Part shown: piece after piece, positions 1 through 12,100 of the stretch
Layout: each line of letters opens with the position of its first letter
Position numbering within the stretch: the stretch's first letter is position 1
Origin: Vitellaria paradoxa
Taxonomy: Eukaryota; Streptophyta; Magnoliopsida; Ericales; Sapotaceae
Length of the DNA: 64,000 nt
Assembly (NCBI GenBank): GCA_019916065.1
Contig: CM034236.1
Span: 15,949,167 to 16,013,166, forward strand
Direction: 5' to 3'
Notes under the pieces: model-generated
The model's database searches: none
Told to the model about the DNA's origin: nothing
Seen by the model: only the letters and a program-made list of their open reading frames with translations
Position numbers and translations under genes: made by a program

Positions 1-1168
1 AGAAAGCTAAGAGTCAGGGCCACGAGATTTTGGCTTTCCCTCGACCATAAACTGTACAAGAAGTCCTTCATAGGCCCCTATCTTTTCTGTGTCCATCTTG
101 ACAAGGTGTAGGATTTTCTTTATAAAATACACGAAAGGGTTTGTAAGGCATACACTGGGGGCAAGTCACTAGCCCACAGGGTAATAACTTAGAGCTACTA
201 ATGGGCAAACATGGGGAAAGATGCTCAAGCCTATATGTAGAAGTGCAGGAAGTACAAGAAGTTTGCTCCAATCCCCTATCAACCTACTTAAGAGCTTAGT
301 CTACTCACCAGTTCATGGCCATTTGCCTAATGGGGGCTCGATATAGTGGGGCCACTACCCACTGGTATTGGAAACAGAAAGTGGCTAGTGAATGATACTG
401 ATTATTATAAAATGGGTAGAAGCAGAACCCTTGGTGCACATCAAGGATGAAGATACCATTCGTTTGTGTGAAAAAACATCATCACAAGGTATGACATCCC
501 TAGAACACTTATTTTTGATAATGGGATGCAGTTTGACAGCGCTCCATTAAAGGAATATTATTCTAGATATGGAATCAAAAATGTCTATTCAATACCTACC
601 TATCCCTAGAGCAACAGGCTAGTTGAAGCTTCGAATAAGATCATCCTGAATGGCATCAAGAAAAAGCTAGAAGCTACAAAAGGAAAGTGGGTGGACGAAC
701 TTCCGTCAGTGCTATAGACATATAGGACAACCCCAAGAAGATCAACTGGTGAGTCTCCATTCTCTTTGGCTTAAGGAATGGAGGCAATAATCCCATTAGA
801 GGTTGGCTTACCGACCATACGTACCCAAACCTTCAACTAAGGGGAAAACGATGTAGTAATGGGGGTGAGCTTAGATTTGATCGATGAAAAAAAAGAGCTG
901 GCTACACTAAGGCTTGCAAACTACCAGCGAGAAACAAAAAAGAAATACAAGGGCCAAGCCCAGAGAATTCAAGGTTGAAGATTTTGTGTTGAGAAAGTTG
1001 ATGGGAGCCAGAAAAGATCCAACTGACGGGAAGCTTGGCACAAACTGGGAAGGATCGTTTCGTGTCACAGAAGTACTCGATAACGAAGCTTATCGGTTAT
1101 ATGACTTAGAAGAAAGATTAGTCAAAAAGTCATGGAACACAACTCACCTGAGGTTATTTTATATGTAA
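1..1168 (+). pseudogene. Integrase domain of Tat-like polyprotein, broken
   Basis: Translation gives the HHCC zinc finger at about 120-280 (IHERVCKAYTGGKSLAHRV, then KCRKYKKFAP). The catalytic core follows (GLDIVGPLPTG near 330-365, LIFDNGMQFD near 510-540, then a motif resembling YPQSNGLVEA with TAG in the Gln position). The C-terminal domain is open at 914-1168 (WEGSFRVTEVL, WNTTHLRLFYM). Integrase inserts the element's cDNA into the host chromosome. Several in-frame stops and frame changes interrupt it, for example TAG near 607 and another TAG in the conserved L.TYRTTPR motif. It cannot make an active enzyme. Confidence 0.85.
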
Positions 1169-1270
1169 GCATTTGTGTTGAATATTTATTAATGAAATTT
1201 TTTTCAGATGAGCATTTACAAAAAGCAATTTCAGAAGTTTGCATGAAATTAAGGAAATACTCTAATATTG

Positions 1271-1630
1271 TCACTGAAAAGAATTGCCTCACTAGGTCTC
1301 TCTAGTGCTGGTTCGAAAAGAATTGCTACACTAGGTTTATCCTTAGTGCTAATTCGAAAAGAATTGCCGCACTAGGTTTATCTATAGTGCTAGTTCAGAA
1401 AGAATTACCACACCAGGTTTATCCATAGTGCTGGTTTGAAAAAAATTGTCACTCTAGGTTTAACCCTGGTGCTGGTTTGGAAAGACACTAGGTTTATCCC
1501 TAGTACTGGTTCAAAAAGAATTGCCACGCTGGGTTTATCCCTAGTGTTGTTTCGAAAAGAATTACCATACTAGGTTTTTCCTTAGTACTGGTCTAAAAGA
1601 ATAACTCTCACATTAGATTTCTTTGTTGTT
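1271..1630. repeat. 41-bp hairpin tandem repeat downstream of pol
   Basis: About nine degenerate units lie in a row. Unit starts fall at about 1312, 1353, 1394, 1435, 1476, 1510, 1551 and 1592, so the period is 41 bp apart from one unit shortened by 7 bp. Each unit carries TTCGAAAAGAATTGCC followed by CACTAGG-TTTATC-CCTAGTG, a short perfect inverted repeat that could form a 7-bp stem with a 6-base loop. It sits between the end of pol and the antisense ORF, where Tat-type elements often carry tandem repeats. Confidence 0.85.
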
Positions 1631-2841
1631 GACTCAGAAGAAGCAAAGGTCCACCAGATTCTCCCAATGGTGGACACAAAGAGTGTAAGCTTATTTCAAA
1701 CCTTCAAATATGTGAATTTGGTCTATTCTTGGACTTACAATTTCCATCTGAATAACTATTACTTCTTAGATAAGTTAAGAAAATTCAAAACTTAAAAGCC
1801 CCGACCTTGTCGTGTCATGGTTTACGGCAAGAATGCTATCCTTGAAGTACTTAAGTACGATAAGCTTCCAGACAACTTAAATTATGGTCAGCTACTCATT
1901 AGACATCGCCTCGGCACGATTTATGTTTACTTAAGTATAAGCATTACGTTAATTTAAAGGCACTTGATCGGAGTACGAGTTAACTTAAAGATTATGACAA
2001 AAAATGCTTCCAAGGTGCAGTACAATTTAAGCTTTAAGCTTCCTGCCACATAGAAAGAGGTCGATAGTATTCTAAATATATCCTTACAATAGGTCCACAA
2101 TGATCTAACTTAGCTTTCATTGAAGATCAGTTGACTTACCACATTAATCATATGAAGTATAAGTGTTGCTTAAGAGTTTTGATACTCATTATCAAATAAA
2201 TTTTGTTACTCATATTTACACGCTTCATAGAGGCCTATGCTCAACATAGTCTTAGAAAACACATTAAGTCAAATGTTATGTTTTGATTATGTGTTATTCA
2301 TTTGGAGAGATAAAAATAACAACAATGATGTCAATCAAAATGACAATTTATTTCATTAGTGTTTTATAAAGCTTAGGATACAAATACAAAAAACAAAAAA
2401 CAAAAAAAAATGATTAACAGAATTCACAGTTACATCAATCGAGAAGATTACATAAGTAAAAGTCTAGTATTTTTCCTAAGTGTCAAAATTCACTACTTCG
2501 TTCGCAACTACTTCAATAAACTCCTCGGGTACGTTCTTAATTATCTCTTCAGTAATAGAAGCAAAGAATCCTTCAATTAGATCCTGATCATTGCTGGAAA
2601 TTCAAAACACATAACGTAATTAAGAATAAGAAATAAACAACAGTTTTCAACAGAAAAGAAAAGTTCATTTCATTTAAGAAGGAGTATTACATTAAAGCCT
2701 TGTTACATGGTAAACAAAGAAATAGAATAAAAGATGAGCTTAAGTCTCACTTCTCCCCCCTCTGGTAGCATACTTCTTAAGTTCTAGATGTATTTCTTTG
2801 GCTACACTCGAATCTTAGGCAGGATCCATAGGAAGAGGTTC

Positions 2842-5333
2842 TTATTGTGCAGAGGAGGAAATGTCCTTTGAAGCACTGCTAACCTCAATGCCATCTTCTT
2901 TGACGTCCTCTTTATGTGCAAAGATCGATGAGTTTGAGAAAGATGATCGAAGCTAAACAGAGGGATGGCATTAAAAGGGTTGGGGGAAAGGTACGTCTTT
3001 GTATATAGGAGAAGTAGGCTCCACATTTTTCTTTTTTACCACAGTCTTCCAACCATCCAAGAAGTATTCATTACAAGCATCCTGCATTTGGCTGACGAAG
3101 TCTTGAAACTAGGCCTCGAGGTTTGTAGCAGCTTTGTCTTCAGTATTCAAAGCTTGCTCTTTCTCATATAGAGCACTAGACTTAACCTTTAGCTCGATCC
3201 TCAGTTTCTCAACTTCGCCTTTTATGCTGGCTTGCTCAGTATGAGACTTTGTTAATTCTAGTGCCATCATCTCTTGCTTGGCCTTAGAGAAGGATAACTC
3301 AGATTTGGTTAAAGCGAGCTCACTAATCTTTTATACCAACTCTTTCTCTTTTGAAGCCAAGAGTTTGTCTAGATAAGTTGCCCTGTTGTCACTGGTTTCA
3401 GCTTTAGCGTTGGCAGCCACAAGTTATTGTTCAAGACTTTTCCCACAAGTTATTGTTCAAGACTTTTCTTCTGTTTCTCAGCATCCCTTTTTTTCTTCCT
3501 CCAAGCTCTTCTTCTTCGCTTTGAGGTTGTCTATCCTCTCCCTAAGGCTCTTGATATAAGTCTCATCTAGGTCTGCCTTTAGGTGTAAACCTTGGCTTCT
3601 TATGATAAGCTCCATTGTGTATAAGAATGACTGCAATATGATGAAAGAGATCAGTTAAGAAGCTTCACAACTTAGAAAGTGTATAAGTATTAAAGTTGGA
3701 GGAACTTACAGTAATCATATTTTTCATCAACGTCGAATAAAGATCCTCTATTTTATTTTTCCTCATATTTTGAACATCACGAAAAGGGAGGATAGCTTTG
3801 AGATACTCCTCAGGATGGTTGAGGGCAGTATTTTGAATTGTGAAAGGATGTCCAAAGGGGAATTGGAGGCTTGAAATTAAGATCTAGGGAATGAAGGGAG
3901 GAGAGTCTCGGACAAGATTTTTTCGAAAAATGACTTAAAGAGGGACCTGGTTAGTTTTCTTAACACTGGACGGAATAGAGCCAGTTTGCTGAGAGGATGG
4001 AGGTTAGGAGGATCTAGGATCACTCTTTGATTGAGCTGGAGGCACTTTGGAAGTTCCAAGAGCCTCCAGAAGAAGGGTTTCCTTAGGCTAGTTAGCTTTC
4101 TATTTCTTCCAGGCTTGAGGGTCATCTCCTTTAGCTCGGGACGACTTCTTATGCTCGGGCCTCACTACCTACTTGACCCCAGCAGTTGCCTTAGCCACTT
4201 CTTCTTCAGTCTTCTTCTTAGTAGTCGCCTTCTTCTCTTTGACCTTTTTTTTTGGCCTCATCTACTCTTAAGGCAGCCTTCTTAACGTCCCTCTTTACTG
4301 CCATTTGTTCTATTTCAAGGTCGAAAATGAGATGAGTAACTTCTACTTCTTCTTCACCTTCTTCCTCCTCGAGAATTAACTTTCTACTTCGTGGAGGTTG
4401 CGTAGCTAGTTGAGGTGCTTCAACGAATTGGTGTGCTGGCACCAGAATGGCGAGAGGTATCGCGAATGGTGGTGGTAATACTACCTAATCTTTATACTTC
4501 AAAGCATGAAAAACCTGTTTTTCCTCGATGATCAAGGTAAACCACCTTTGCAATTGGGTGATGGCTTCCCCGATCGCAAAACCCTGAGGAAGGGAGATAA
4601 ATGATCTGTAGTTGGGAGTGAAGTTGAAGAGGACTGGTGCAGCTCTGGCAAAAGAATAGAGCTCTGGACCACCGAGGAATTTCAGAAACTCTTCTAAATG
4701 AGCTGTAACCACCCGAGTTCTACTAGCCCAAGATTCCTTCGCTTGGTCAGCTGCACAAAGATACATAGAAAGTTAGCAATCCATATTTAAAGTGAAAAAT
4801 AGATGAGTAAATAAGGATCTGAAGTCTGCCGACTTGGGCCCAGGGACACCAAAAGAACTAGAGGGAAGGGATCTTCATCTAGATCGTGTGTCCAGTGCCT
4901 AATAACGATGCTAGTATCATCCTCCGATTTTATGTTATCGGGTAGCATGTGGACCAGGGCTTTCTCCGTTGGGACTTCAAATGCCATTTACTTTCATTTT
5001 TCCTATACTTTTGGACGGAGTAACAAAAACGTAGGTCCCATTCCAAAATATAGAACTTGTATCGTTTGTTGATCTCGTTGACCCCATTCATTGTTCTATA
5101 AAAATTGTGGGTCACACACTTAGAGGAGAGGTCAAAAATACTCATAACAGAGCAAAGGAAATTATTTAGGGGAAACCTAAGGCCACCCTCTGTAATGGCC
5201 ACTCTGGGGAATTCCCCTGGCACATGATCCCCTTCATGGGATAGTCTGATGTTTACATTGGGAGGTAAGTTGTATTTTTGTTTGAAAACCCTAATTTTTT
5301 CTCAAATTTGAGTTCGTCAGCTAGCCTACCCAT
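2842..5333 (-). pseudogene. Antisense spliced ORF of Tat-like retrotransposon
   Basis: On the minus strand a coding region runs against pol. It starts near 5333 (MGRLADELKFEKK). After a frame change it continues as NVNIRLSHEGDHVPGEFPRV and GGLRFPLNNF, which resembles the plant 'putative gypsy-type transposase' N-terminal domain found in many retrotransposon-derived proteins. Further on are a KYRKNESKWHLKSQRRKPW-like segment, acidic/lysine-rich stretches, and a coiled coil from about 3650 to 3170 (ELTKSELSFSKAKQEMMALE and similar heptads). A short acidic tail ends at TAA 2842-2844. Clear splice signals are seen: an intron at 3709-3631 (GTAAGT..TTGCAG, 79 bp) and an acceptor TTTGTGCAG just before 4756. 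Antisense extra ORFs are known in Tat-lineage elements. Frameshifts near 5290 and 4970 suggest this copy is broken. Function unknown. Confidence 0.6.
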
Positions 5334-5854
5334 GATTTTATGTAAGAAGAAAGAAAGAACGAGAAGACAAAAGCTAAGAATTTTGACACTCACCAAAAGA
5401 GAAGCAACAAATCAAAGGAGAGAGACGCCAACAAAGAAGGGAAAGGTTGTAGAGATAATTTGAGTGAGCTCAAGGAAAGCAAGTTTTAAAAAAAATTTAA
5501 GTAAGGTAGATGATACGCACATATATGCATGCGTATGTGAAATTTCAAAGCCAAAAAGTCAAACGAGTAGGAAAAATGATATTTATGGCTACCTCCATTT
5601 TCAAATTAATATTTATAAGTCTTGAACGTCGCAGTCCTAGGGCTTCGTACAAGCAGCGTGATGACCTGATAAGGCGAAAGGGTGCACCGTGTGTTATAAA
5701 TGAGACAGAAAAGTTACCAATTGTGGTGAAACACGTAAAAGGCAAGAAAATTATGAGGTATGTGAAGAGACTTTACATTAGTCTGATGAATGTCATTTCA
5801 AGAATCTTGTACTCTACTTGGGAAATAAATTATCTCGACTAGAGTAGGGCATAA

Positions 5855-6506
5855 AGTTGGTGCAAAATAAATTAGAGACACGTGGCATCCTCCTGAGCAC
5901 AAATAGATAAGATACATGGCACTTTCCTGAGCACATTATAAATATACTCGGCATTGGGCCCTACTGCTTAATAGTGTGACTCTAACCATAAAATACCAAA
6001 TAGTAATAAATAAACTGAATTTATTGACTAAGAGTTAACTTAGTTAGTTTATTTTGTTACAAGTGATAGATAGATATGACATATAGACAATTCTCAGAGT
6101 TAAATTTTATCTACTCAGATGCTCTTACTGCTCACACGCATTCAATGCAAAGCGAGGACATTAAATGAGAAATGGAAGGCATTAAAAGGAAAGGATAAAT
6201 TATATATCAGAGAACATCATTATAATCTGATTTCTTACATATTAGTTTATCCATACCACCTTACTACAAATCAACTCTTAACTCTGAAATCCAAGTATAC
6301 TCACTATTGTCAACCTATTGTCTCATTCATTACTTTTCACTCTTTAATTCTCTCAAGCCTTTGCTGACTTAAGCATTGGAGGGTTTTCTGGTCGGGGACC
6401 CTTTTTTCGGCCATAGCCTCTATTTCTTTTGTGCTTAGCAGGTCTACACCCGAACTTTTGGTTGACGTGGTAAGTAGTTCTGACAGTGAGTTTTTACTGC
6501 TGAACA
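5855..6506 (+). repeat. 3' LTR of the Tat-like element
   Basis: The left boundary is set where GTTGGTGCAAAATAAA matches the TGTTGGGCAAAATAAA start of the related solo LTR at 31749-32653. The first bases are decayed (AG for TG). The right end is GCTGAACA, matching GCCGAACA of the solo LTR. Shared landmarks include GCTGACTTAA, GGAGGGTTTTC.GG and a GTTG.CGTGGT segment in the same order. The length is 652 bp. A CACGTGGC motif lies near the start, as in the solo LTR. The matching 5' LTR is outside the window, so the target duplication cannot be checked. Confidence 0.7.
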
Positions 6507-9108
6507 CATGCCATATATATTATATAATTTTTTCCATCAAAACTTTTAACAATATTTATTTTAATATTAAATTACTTACTTTTATAAATTGTTTTTACAA
6601 AATAACTTAAAAATTAAACCCACACCCATGAGTAAAATATATACACACAAATATAAATATATATAACCTGCCCTATTGGCCAACTATGCATCCTCGAGTT
6701 GGGTCTCGATGCCTCGATCTGAACCCGATCAAACATCTACTTCCCCCCACCATCCCCTGCAATATGCTGGCTATTTGTTACTGGCTGGTTAGTGTATTTT
6801 GATAAACCAAACACCCCAAATAAGAGTGAAAAAAAATGAGAAACAGAGAGTGATGCTATCTATGATTTAAAAGCATAAGAATAAAATAAAGCAATGTACA
6901 AATTTAGGTACATTTATAGTTTAGATATATTATTTTAATTTCATATATAATACACCACAAAATTCTAAATATGCAAAATATTTGATGAAAAAAATGTAGG
7001 TAATTGTATAATTGTAATTAATAGAAAAAATAAAATCGAATGCAAGAACTTATTTGTGAAGTACAAATAAATTTATCTTTTTATGTATTGCTCTCAAATT
7101 TATATTATATATTATTCATATTGTTTTTCCATTCGATCAATTAATACGAGAAAAAGATATAACGAAGGGACAAGGAATTTTATTCCTCTCCTTGAAAGGA
7201 AAATATGGACTAATCGGTGGTGTCTTAAAAAAAATATGAAATGTATTTGAAACTGCTTAATTTTAATTGAACCGACGCACAATTCAATTGTCGCAGAATT
7301 GATATATATACGTCCTGGTCGGTTCCTTAGTCCCTTCAATTGTGGAGCCAAAAATGAAAAAGCGAAAACCTCCATCAGTGATCAGTCATTTTTCTTCCCC
7401 GTTGTTATGTAACGGTCGACGTTTCCTTGAGTTTCTATATACATATATATACATCTCTATATAATAAAACAATACTGTTTTTTAAAATGTGTCTTTTACA
7501 AATTAAGATTTAACTATTAAGAATTATTATTTCTTTTATTCAACAATTGAGATCATTTTTATATTTTTAACTTCCATCCAATTCTTATTATAGTAAACCC
7601 CACTACTATCTATCGCACAAAACGATTTGACATTTTAAATTTTACTATATTTCACGGGTAGAGATCATATGCAAATTAAAACTATCAACTTAAATTCTGG
7701 CCAATTATACTTTCTAGAAAGTTAAACCTTTCAAATTAAAGTACAAGTGCTTATTAAAAAATAATTAGAGAGAGATCAAAATACATATAGGACCTAAAGT
7801 TTTAGAAAAAAAAATTAATTAAAACCCATGAATTATTATAATTTTTTTTATTTAAACTTTTTATTCAAAATTTTATCTATATAAGAAACTTAATATTAAT
7901 TTTATTCAAAAAACTATAAGTATGTGTTATTACTAGTATATATATATATTTTTTAGGTTTAATGAGAAACAATAGTATATTGGTCTTTTGCGAGTCAATG
8001 AATTTTTCCTTTGCTCGTTCATATTCCTTGCAATATTCTTTTTTTTTTTAATTTAGTACTTTTAGAATTGTTATCCAACTCTCTCTCTATATATAATTTA
8101 AGTGTATATATATATATATATTAGGTCACTGAAAAAATATTTTTAAACTTTTTTTTTTAACAATCGTTCAATAAATTACTTTAAAGGTTATCTTGAAACA
8201 AAAATTAAGTGAGATTATTCCATAGTCATGTAAAGCGATATATGAATTTAAATATTAAAATATGATTTTACACTTTTATTTGTAGAGGTAAGACTATATA
8301 CTTTAGAATTTTTTGGACCTCGTAATATCAAAATAATTTTGGACTTAATTGCAATAATATAAAATGAAATATTAAAATATTCAAAGTTAAAGCGGAGGTA
8401 GTTCAGGAAAAAAAAATAATAGTTATTGAGTCCATTAATCCTAGAATATGCCTTATTACAACAGTTTAACCGATCAGCCCGAGAAGTAATTATTAAAGTT
8501 AACATTACATCAGTGAATAAATTAAAATAATACTCAAAACTTATGGACTTTTCTCTCTGCTCTGCCCCCGGCCGGCCCAGGATTTAATTAAAATTTATTG
8601 GCGGAGACATGTATTGCTTTCTTTCGGTGTTCAAACCTTAATGAAGAATTTTCAACAAAACAAACACAAATTAAGGGCACGTTCGGAGTCCTACAAAAAT
8701 AAAAAAGATTAAAAAATGGGGTTGACGCGATATAAAAGTGATACATAAAAAAATTTAATTAAAAAATTTTTAAAATTTTTTAATATTTTTTTTTCAAACG
8801 AACCCTAAAAAAACCTACTAATAATGAACACGGAATTTTTTTTTTTTTTTTTTATATACGTCTTTTTCTTGAAACTTTCTGTAAAATTTTTACAAAAATA
8901 ATGGGCACGATAATTTAATTTTTTTGGGCAAGTGTTCTCATTGGATCTTTCAGTTTTGCGGATGGATGGAATTGGTTCTCTTGGAAGCACGCACAGATAG
9001 ATTTCTGTCCAATTCACTTGTGCGAAGCTTTTGCATCGATCGATCTATATATAAGAAACAAACTCAACCAAACGGTAGCTGGGGTTGGTCAATTTCTCAC
9101 ATTAATAT
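6507..9108. other. AT-rich intergenic DNA upstream of the TNL pseudogene
   Basis: No supported gene. The stretch holds poly-A/T tracts and short (TA)n runs (near 7940 and 8105). A probable small MITE lies at about 8677-8807, with ends GGGCACGTTCGGAG and CAAACGAACCCT. Short ORFs on both strands are low-complexity and have no recognisable domain. The last 100 bases before 9109 (TATATATAAG near 9045) could be the old core promoter of the TNL gene. Confidence 0.6.
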
Positions 9109-12100
9109 ATGGCCTCCAATTCTTGTATTCCATCATCATCATCTTCTTCGTCTTCTACACCTCAATGGGAAGTTTTCTTGAGTTTTAGAGGCGAAGATAC
9201 CCACGAGAAATTTGTGGATCACCTGTACACTGCTTTGTACCAAAAAGGAATCCCAACCTTCAAGGACGATGAAAAGCTTGAGAAAGGAAGACCGATTGGA
9301 CCCGAACTCCTCAAGGCTATTGAAGAATCGCGGTATTATATTGTTGTTTTGTCTGAAAACTATGCTTCTTTCAGGTGGAGCCTCGATGAACTCGTGCACA
9401 TCCTTCACTCCTGTTCCTGTAAGAATAACTCAAAGAGACCCCGACACAGTATCATCTATCCAGTTTTTTACCATGTGGATCCTTCAAATGTACGACACCA
9501 AGATGGAAGTTTTGGGGAAGGATTTGCTAAAGCAGCTTCCAAGCATGGGGAGAAGAATGCCGAGAAGTGGAAGAAAGCTTTGGAGAAAGTGGCCAATTTA
9601 GCAGGATGGGAATACCCAAGTTACCAGTATGATTCACTACCTAGCTTCTTTAATCAATCTTCTTACCCCCGCGCGATTGCAAGCCTTTTCATTTCTTAGG
9701 GAGATCCATTTACTGAACTATTTATACCTCAGGTGGATCGCATGTAGTTTATTACATTTGCAAAATGTCAACATGATAGCCAAGACCTCAGGATTTGAAC
9801 TTCCCTGGTTGAACAAAGAGTTTAAAAATAAAATGAACTTAACCATAAAAATTTAAACTAAATAAAGGTTGTAAACATAAAATGTACAGGATTACAAAAA
9901 TTTAGGATGAGCTAAATTTGAGAATATACATTTTTTAAACTAATATTTTTTTTTTTGGGCCAAGGTACCTGGGTTATAGCCCAAGATAGCTTTGTATATG
10001 CATCCGCTAGTGATGATAGCACTTGTGATAATTATACCCCGCCCGAGGGTTGACATAGCAATGATATGCAATGTTAGCCTGTTAGGTATGTTGATACTAT
10101 GGAGGAGGATGAAGAATGATGTTTCTAGACTCAGATTTGAGTTTACCTTGTTGTTTATTGATGTAGTGATCTTGATAACAAGGTTGTTAAATTAAAATTT
10201 AACAGTTCATATGCATTCATATTTTTTTTTAATTAAAAATAGTGTAAATGCCTCTAAATTATTACATCAATATCACAGGGGCTGACAATCATTACTATGC
10301 CAACCTTCCCCTTTTCAAATTATACTCATCTCTACTAAACATAAAACTTGTGAGCCCCAAATGGTATTCCAAAAATGAAGCATGCATAACAATAATAATG
10401 ATGTCTGCTGTCATTATAAATTGAGTTTCTATGCAAGAATTTTCCTCATTTATTTATTTTTATTGCAATCTACAGGTCTAAATCAAAGTTTATCCAAGAA
10501 CTGGTTGGCAAAATTTGTTCTGAAGGTAAAGGCATATATGCAAGCATCACAGAGGACCTCGTTGGAATTCATTCTCGCGTGGAAAAAGTGATCCAATTGC
10601 TAGTTTTAGGATTGGATGATCATACTTGTGTTGTAGGAATATGGGGAATGGGTGGTATAGGTAAGACAACTATTGCCAAAGAAGTTTGTGGTCGAATCTA
10701 TCATCAATTTGAAGCTTTTAGCTATCTTGAGAATGTTAGAGAAGTTTCAACAAGGAGTGGTTTGGCAACTCTACAACAACAACTCATTTTTGATACCTTG
10801 GGGCCAAAAGATTTGGGCATAAGAAATACTTTTACGGGAGATAGAATGATTAGGAACAGAGTATGCAACAAAAAGGTTCTTATTATTCTTGATGATGTGG
10901 ATCAATTAGAACAACTAGAGAACTTAGTTGGGAAGCTTGATCGGTTCAATGTTTGAAGTAGAATCATTATAACCACTAGAGATAAGCAATTGTTGGCAGC
11001 GTATGATGTAAGAGACATATACGAGGTTGAGATGTTAGACGAAAAAGAATCTATTAAGCTATTCATTTCAAAAGCCTTTGGCAATAAACAGCAGCAAACA
11101 AAAGCTTTTGAGGGCCTTGTGAAACATGCCGCAGAATATGCTAGAGGAGTTCCCTTGGCTCTCAAAGTTTTGGGTTCTTCTCTTAAGGGGAAAAAAGAAT
11201 CCGAATGGAAAAGTGCATTAAACAGACTAAAAGAATGGCCTAACCTGAAAGTTCTCCAAGCACTCAAAATAAGTTATGATGCATTACAATGGACAGAGAA
11301 GCAAATATTGCTGACATTGCATGTTTTCTCAAGGGAAAAAACATAACTCATGCAACACAAATACTTGACAGTTGTGGTTTTCATGCAAAAAATTGGAATA
11401 AGCATTCTTGTTGACAAGTCACTCATAATTTTTTAGTACAATAGAGTGTGGATGCATAATTTGATACAAGAATTAGGATAGGCCGTTGTTAGTCAAGAAT
11501 CTACAGATCATGGAGAGCGTAGCAGGTTGTAGCGTTATAATGATGTATATCATGTACTAATGAATAACACGGTAAGAGATCTTATACAAAACCATCATCA
11601 TTTTAGTTGGTAATTTTCATCAGATTTTCAATATTTTGCACTTAATAATTTGTTTCTTGTTTATTAGGGGACAAAAGCAGTTGAAAGCATAGTTCTACAA
11701 TTTTCTGAGAAGAAGGAATTGTTAAACTTGGGAGCTAGAGCTTTTGCAAAGATGACGAAGCTAAGATTGCTGAAAATTTGTAATGTGCAGCTTCCCAACG
11801 GCCTCAAATATCTTTCCAATGAGTTAAGGTATCTCAATTGGGATGGATACCCTTTAAAATGGACCTCCCAAACGTTTCAACCAAAGCATCTTGTTGAACT
11901 TTACTTGAGCAACAGCTGCCTTGAATCGCTTTGAGATGGAAAACTGGTATGGTTACTACTTCATATATTTTAAGTTCTAACTACACAAGTTTCAAAAGTG
12001 CTATATTTATTTGCATTATTATTAATTTCTTCCTAATTTATGATTTCTTCCATAGCTTCTACCCAATTTAAGGATCATGAATTTTCGTAACTTAAAACTA

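Larger units (their letters stand above)
1..6506 (+). mobile_element. Ty3/gypsy retrotransposon, Tat-like lineage, 3' part
   Basis: The window opens inside the pol gene of an LTR retrotransposon. In order it holds the integrase zinc finger, core and C-terminal domain (1-1168), a 41-bp tandem repeat (1271-1630), a long spacer, an antisense ORF (2842-5333) and a 3' LTR ending at 6506. A long region with extra ORFs and tandem repeats between pol and the 3' LTR is typical of Tat/Ogre/Grande-type elements. The integrase tail, with its KLG..WEG.FRV and WN..HL signature, fits the same lineage. The 5' LTR, gag and reverse transcriptase lie to the left of the window. Coding parts carry stops and frameshifts, so this copy is dead. 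Confidence 0.85.

Noticed and set aside
1271..1630. CRISPR-like regular repeats
   Set aside because: Units are contiguous tandem repeats without unique spacers and lie in a plant retrotransposon.
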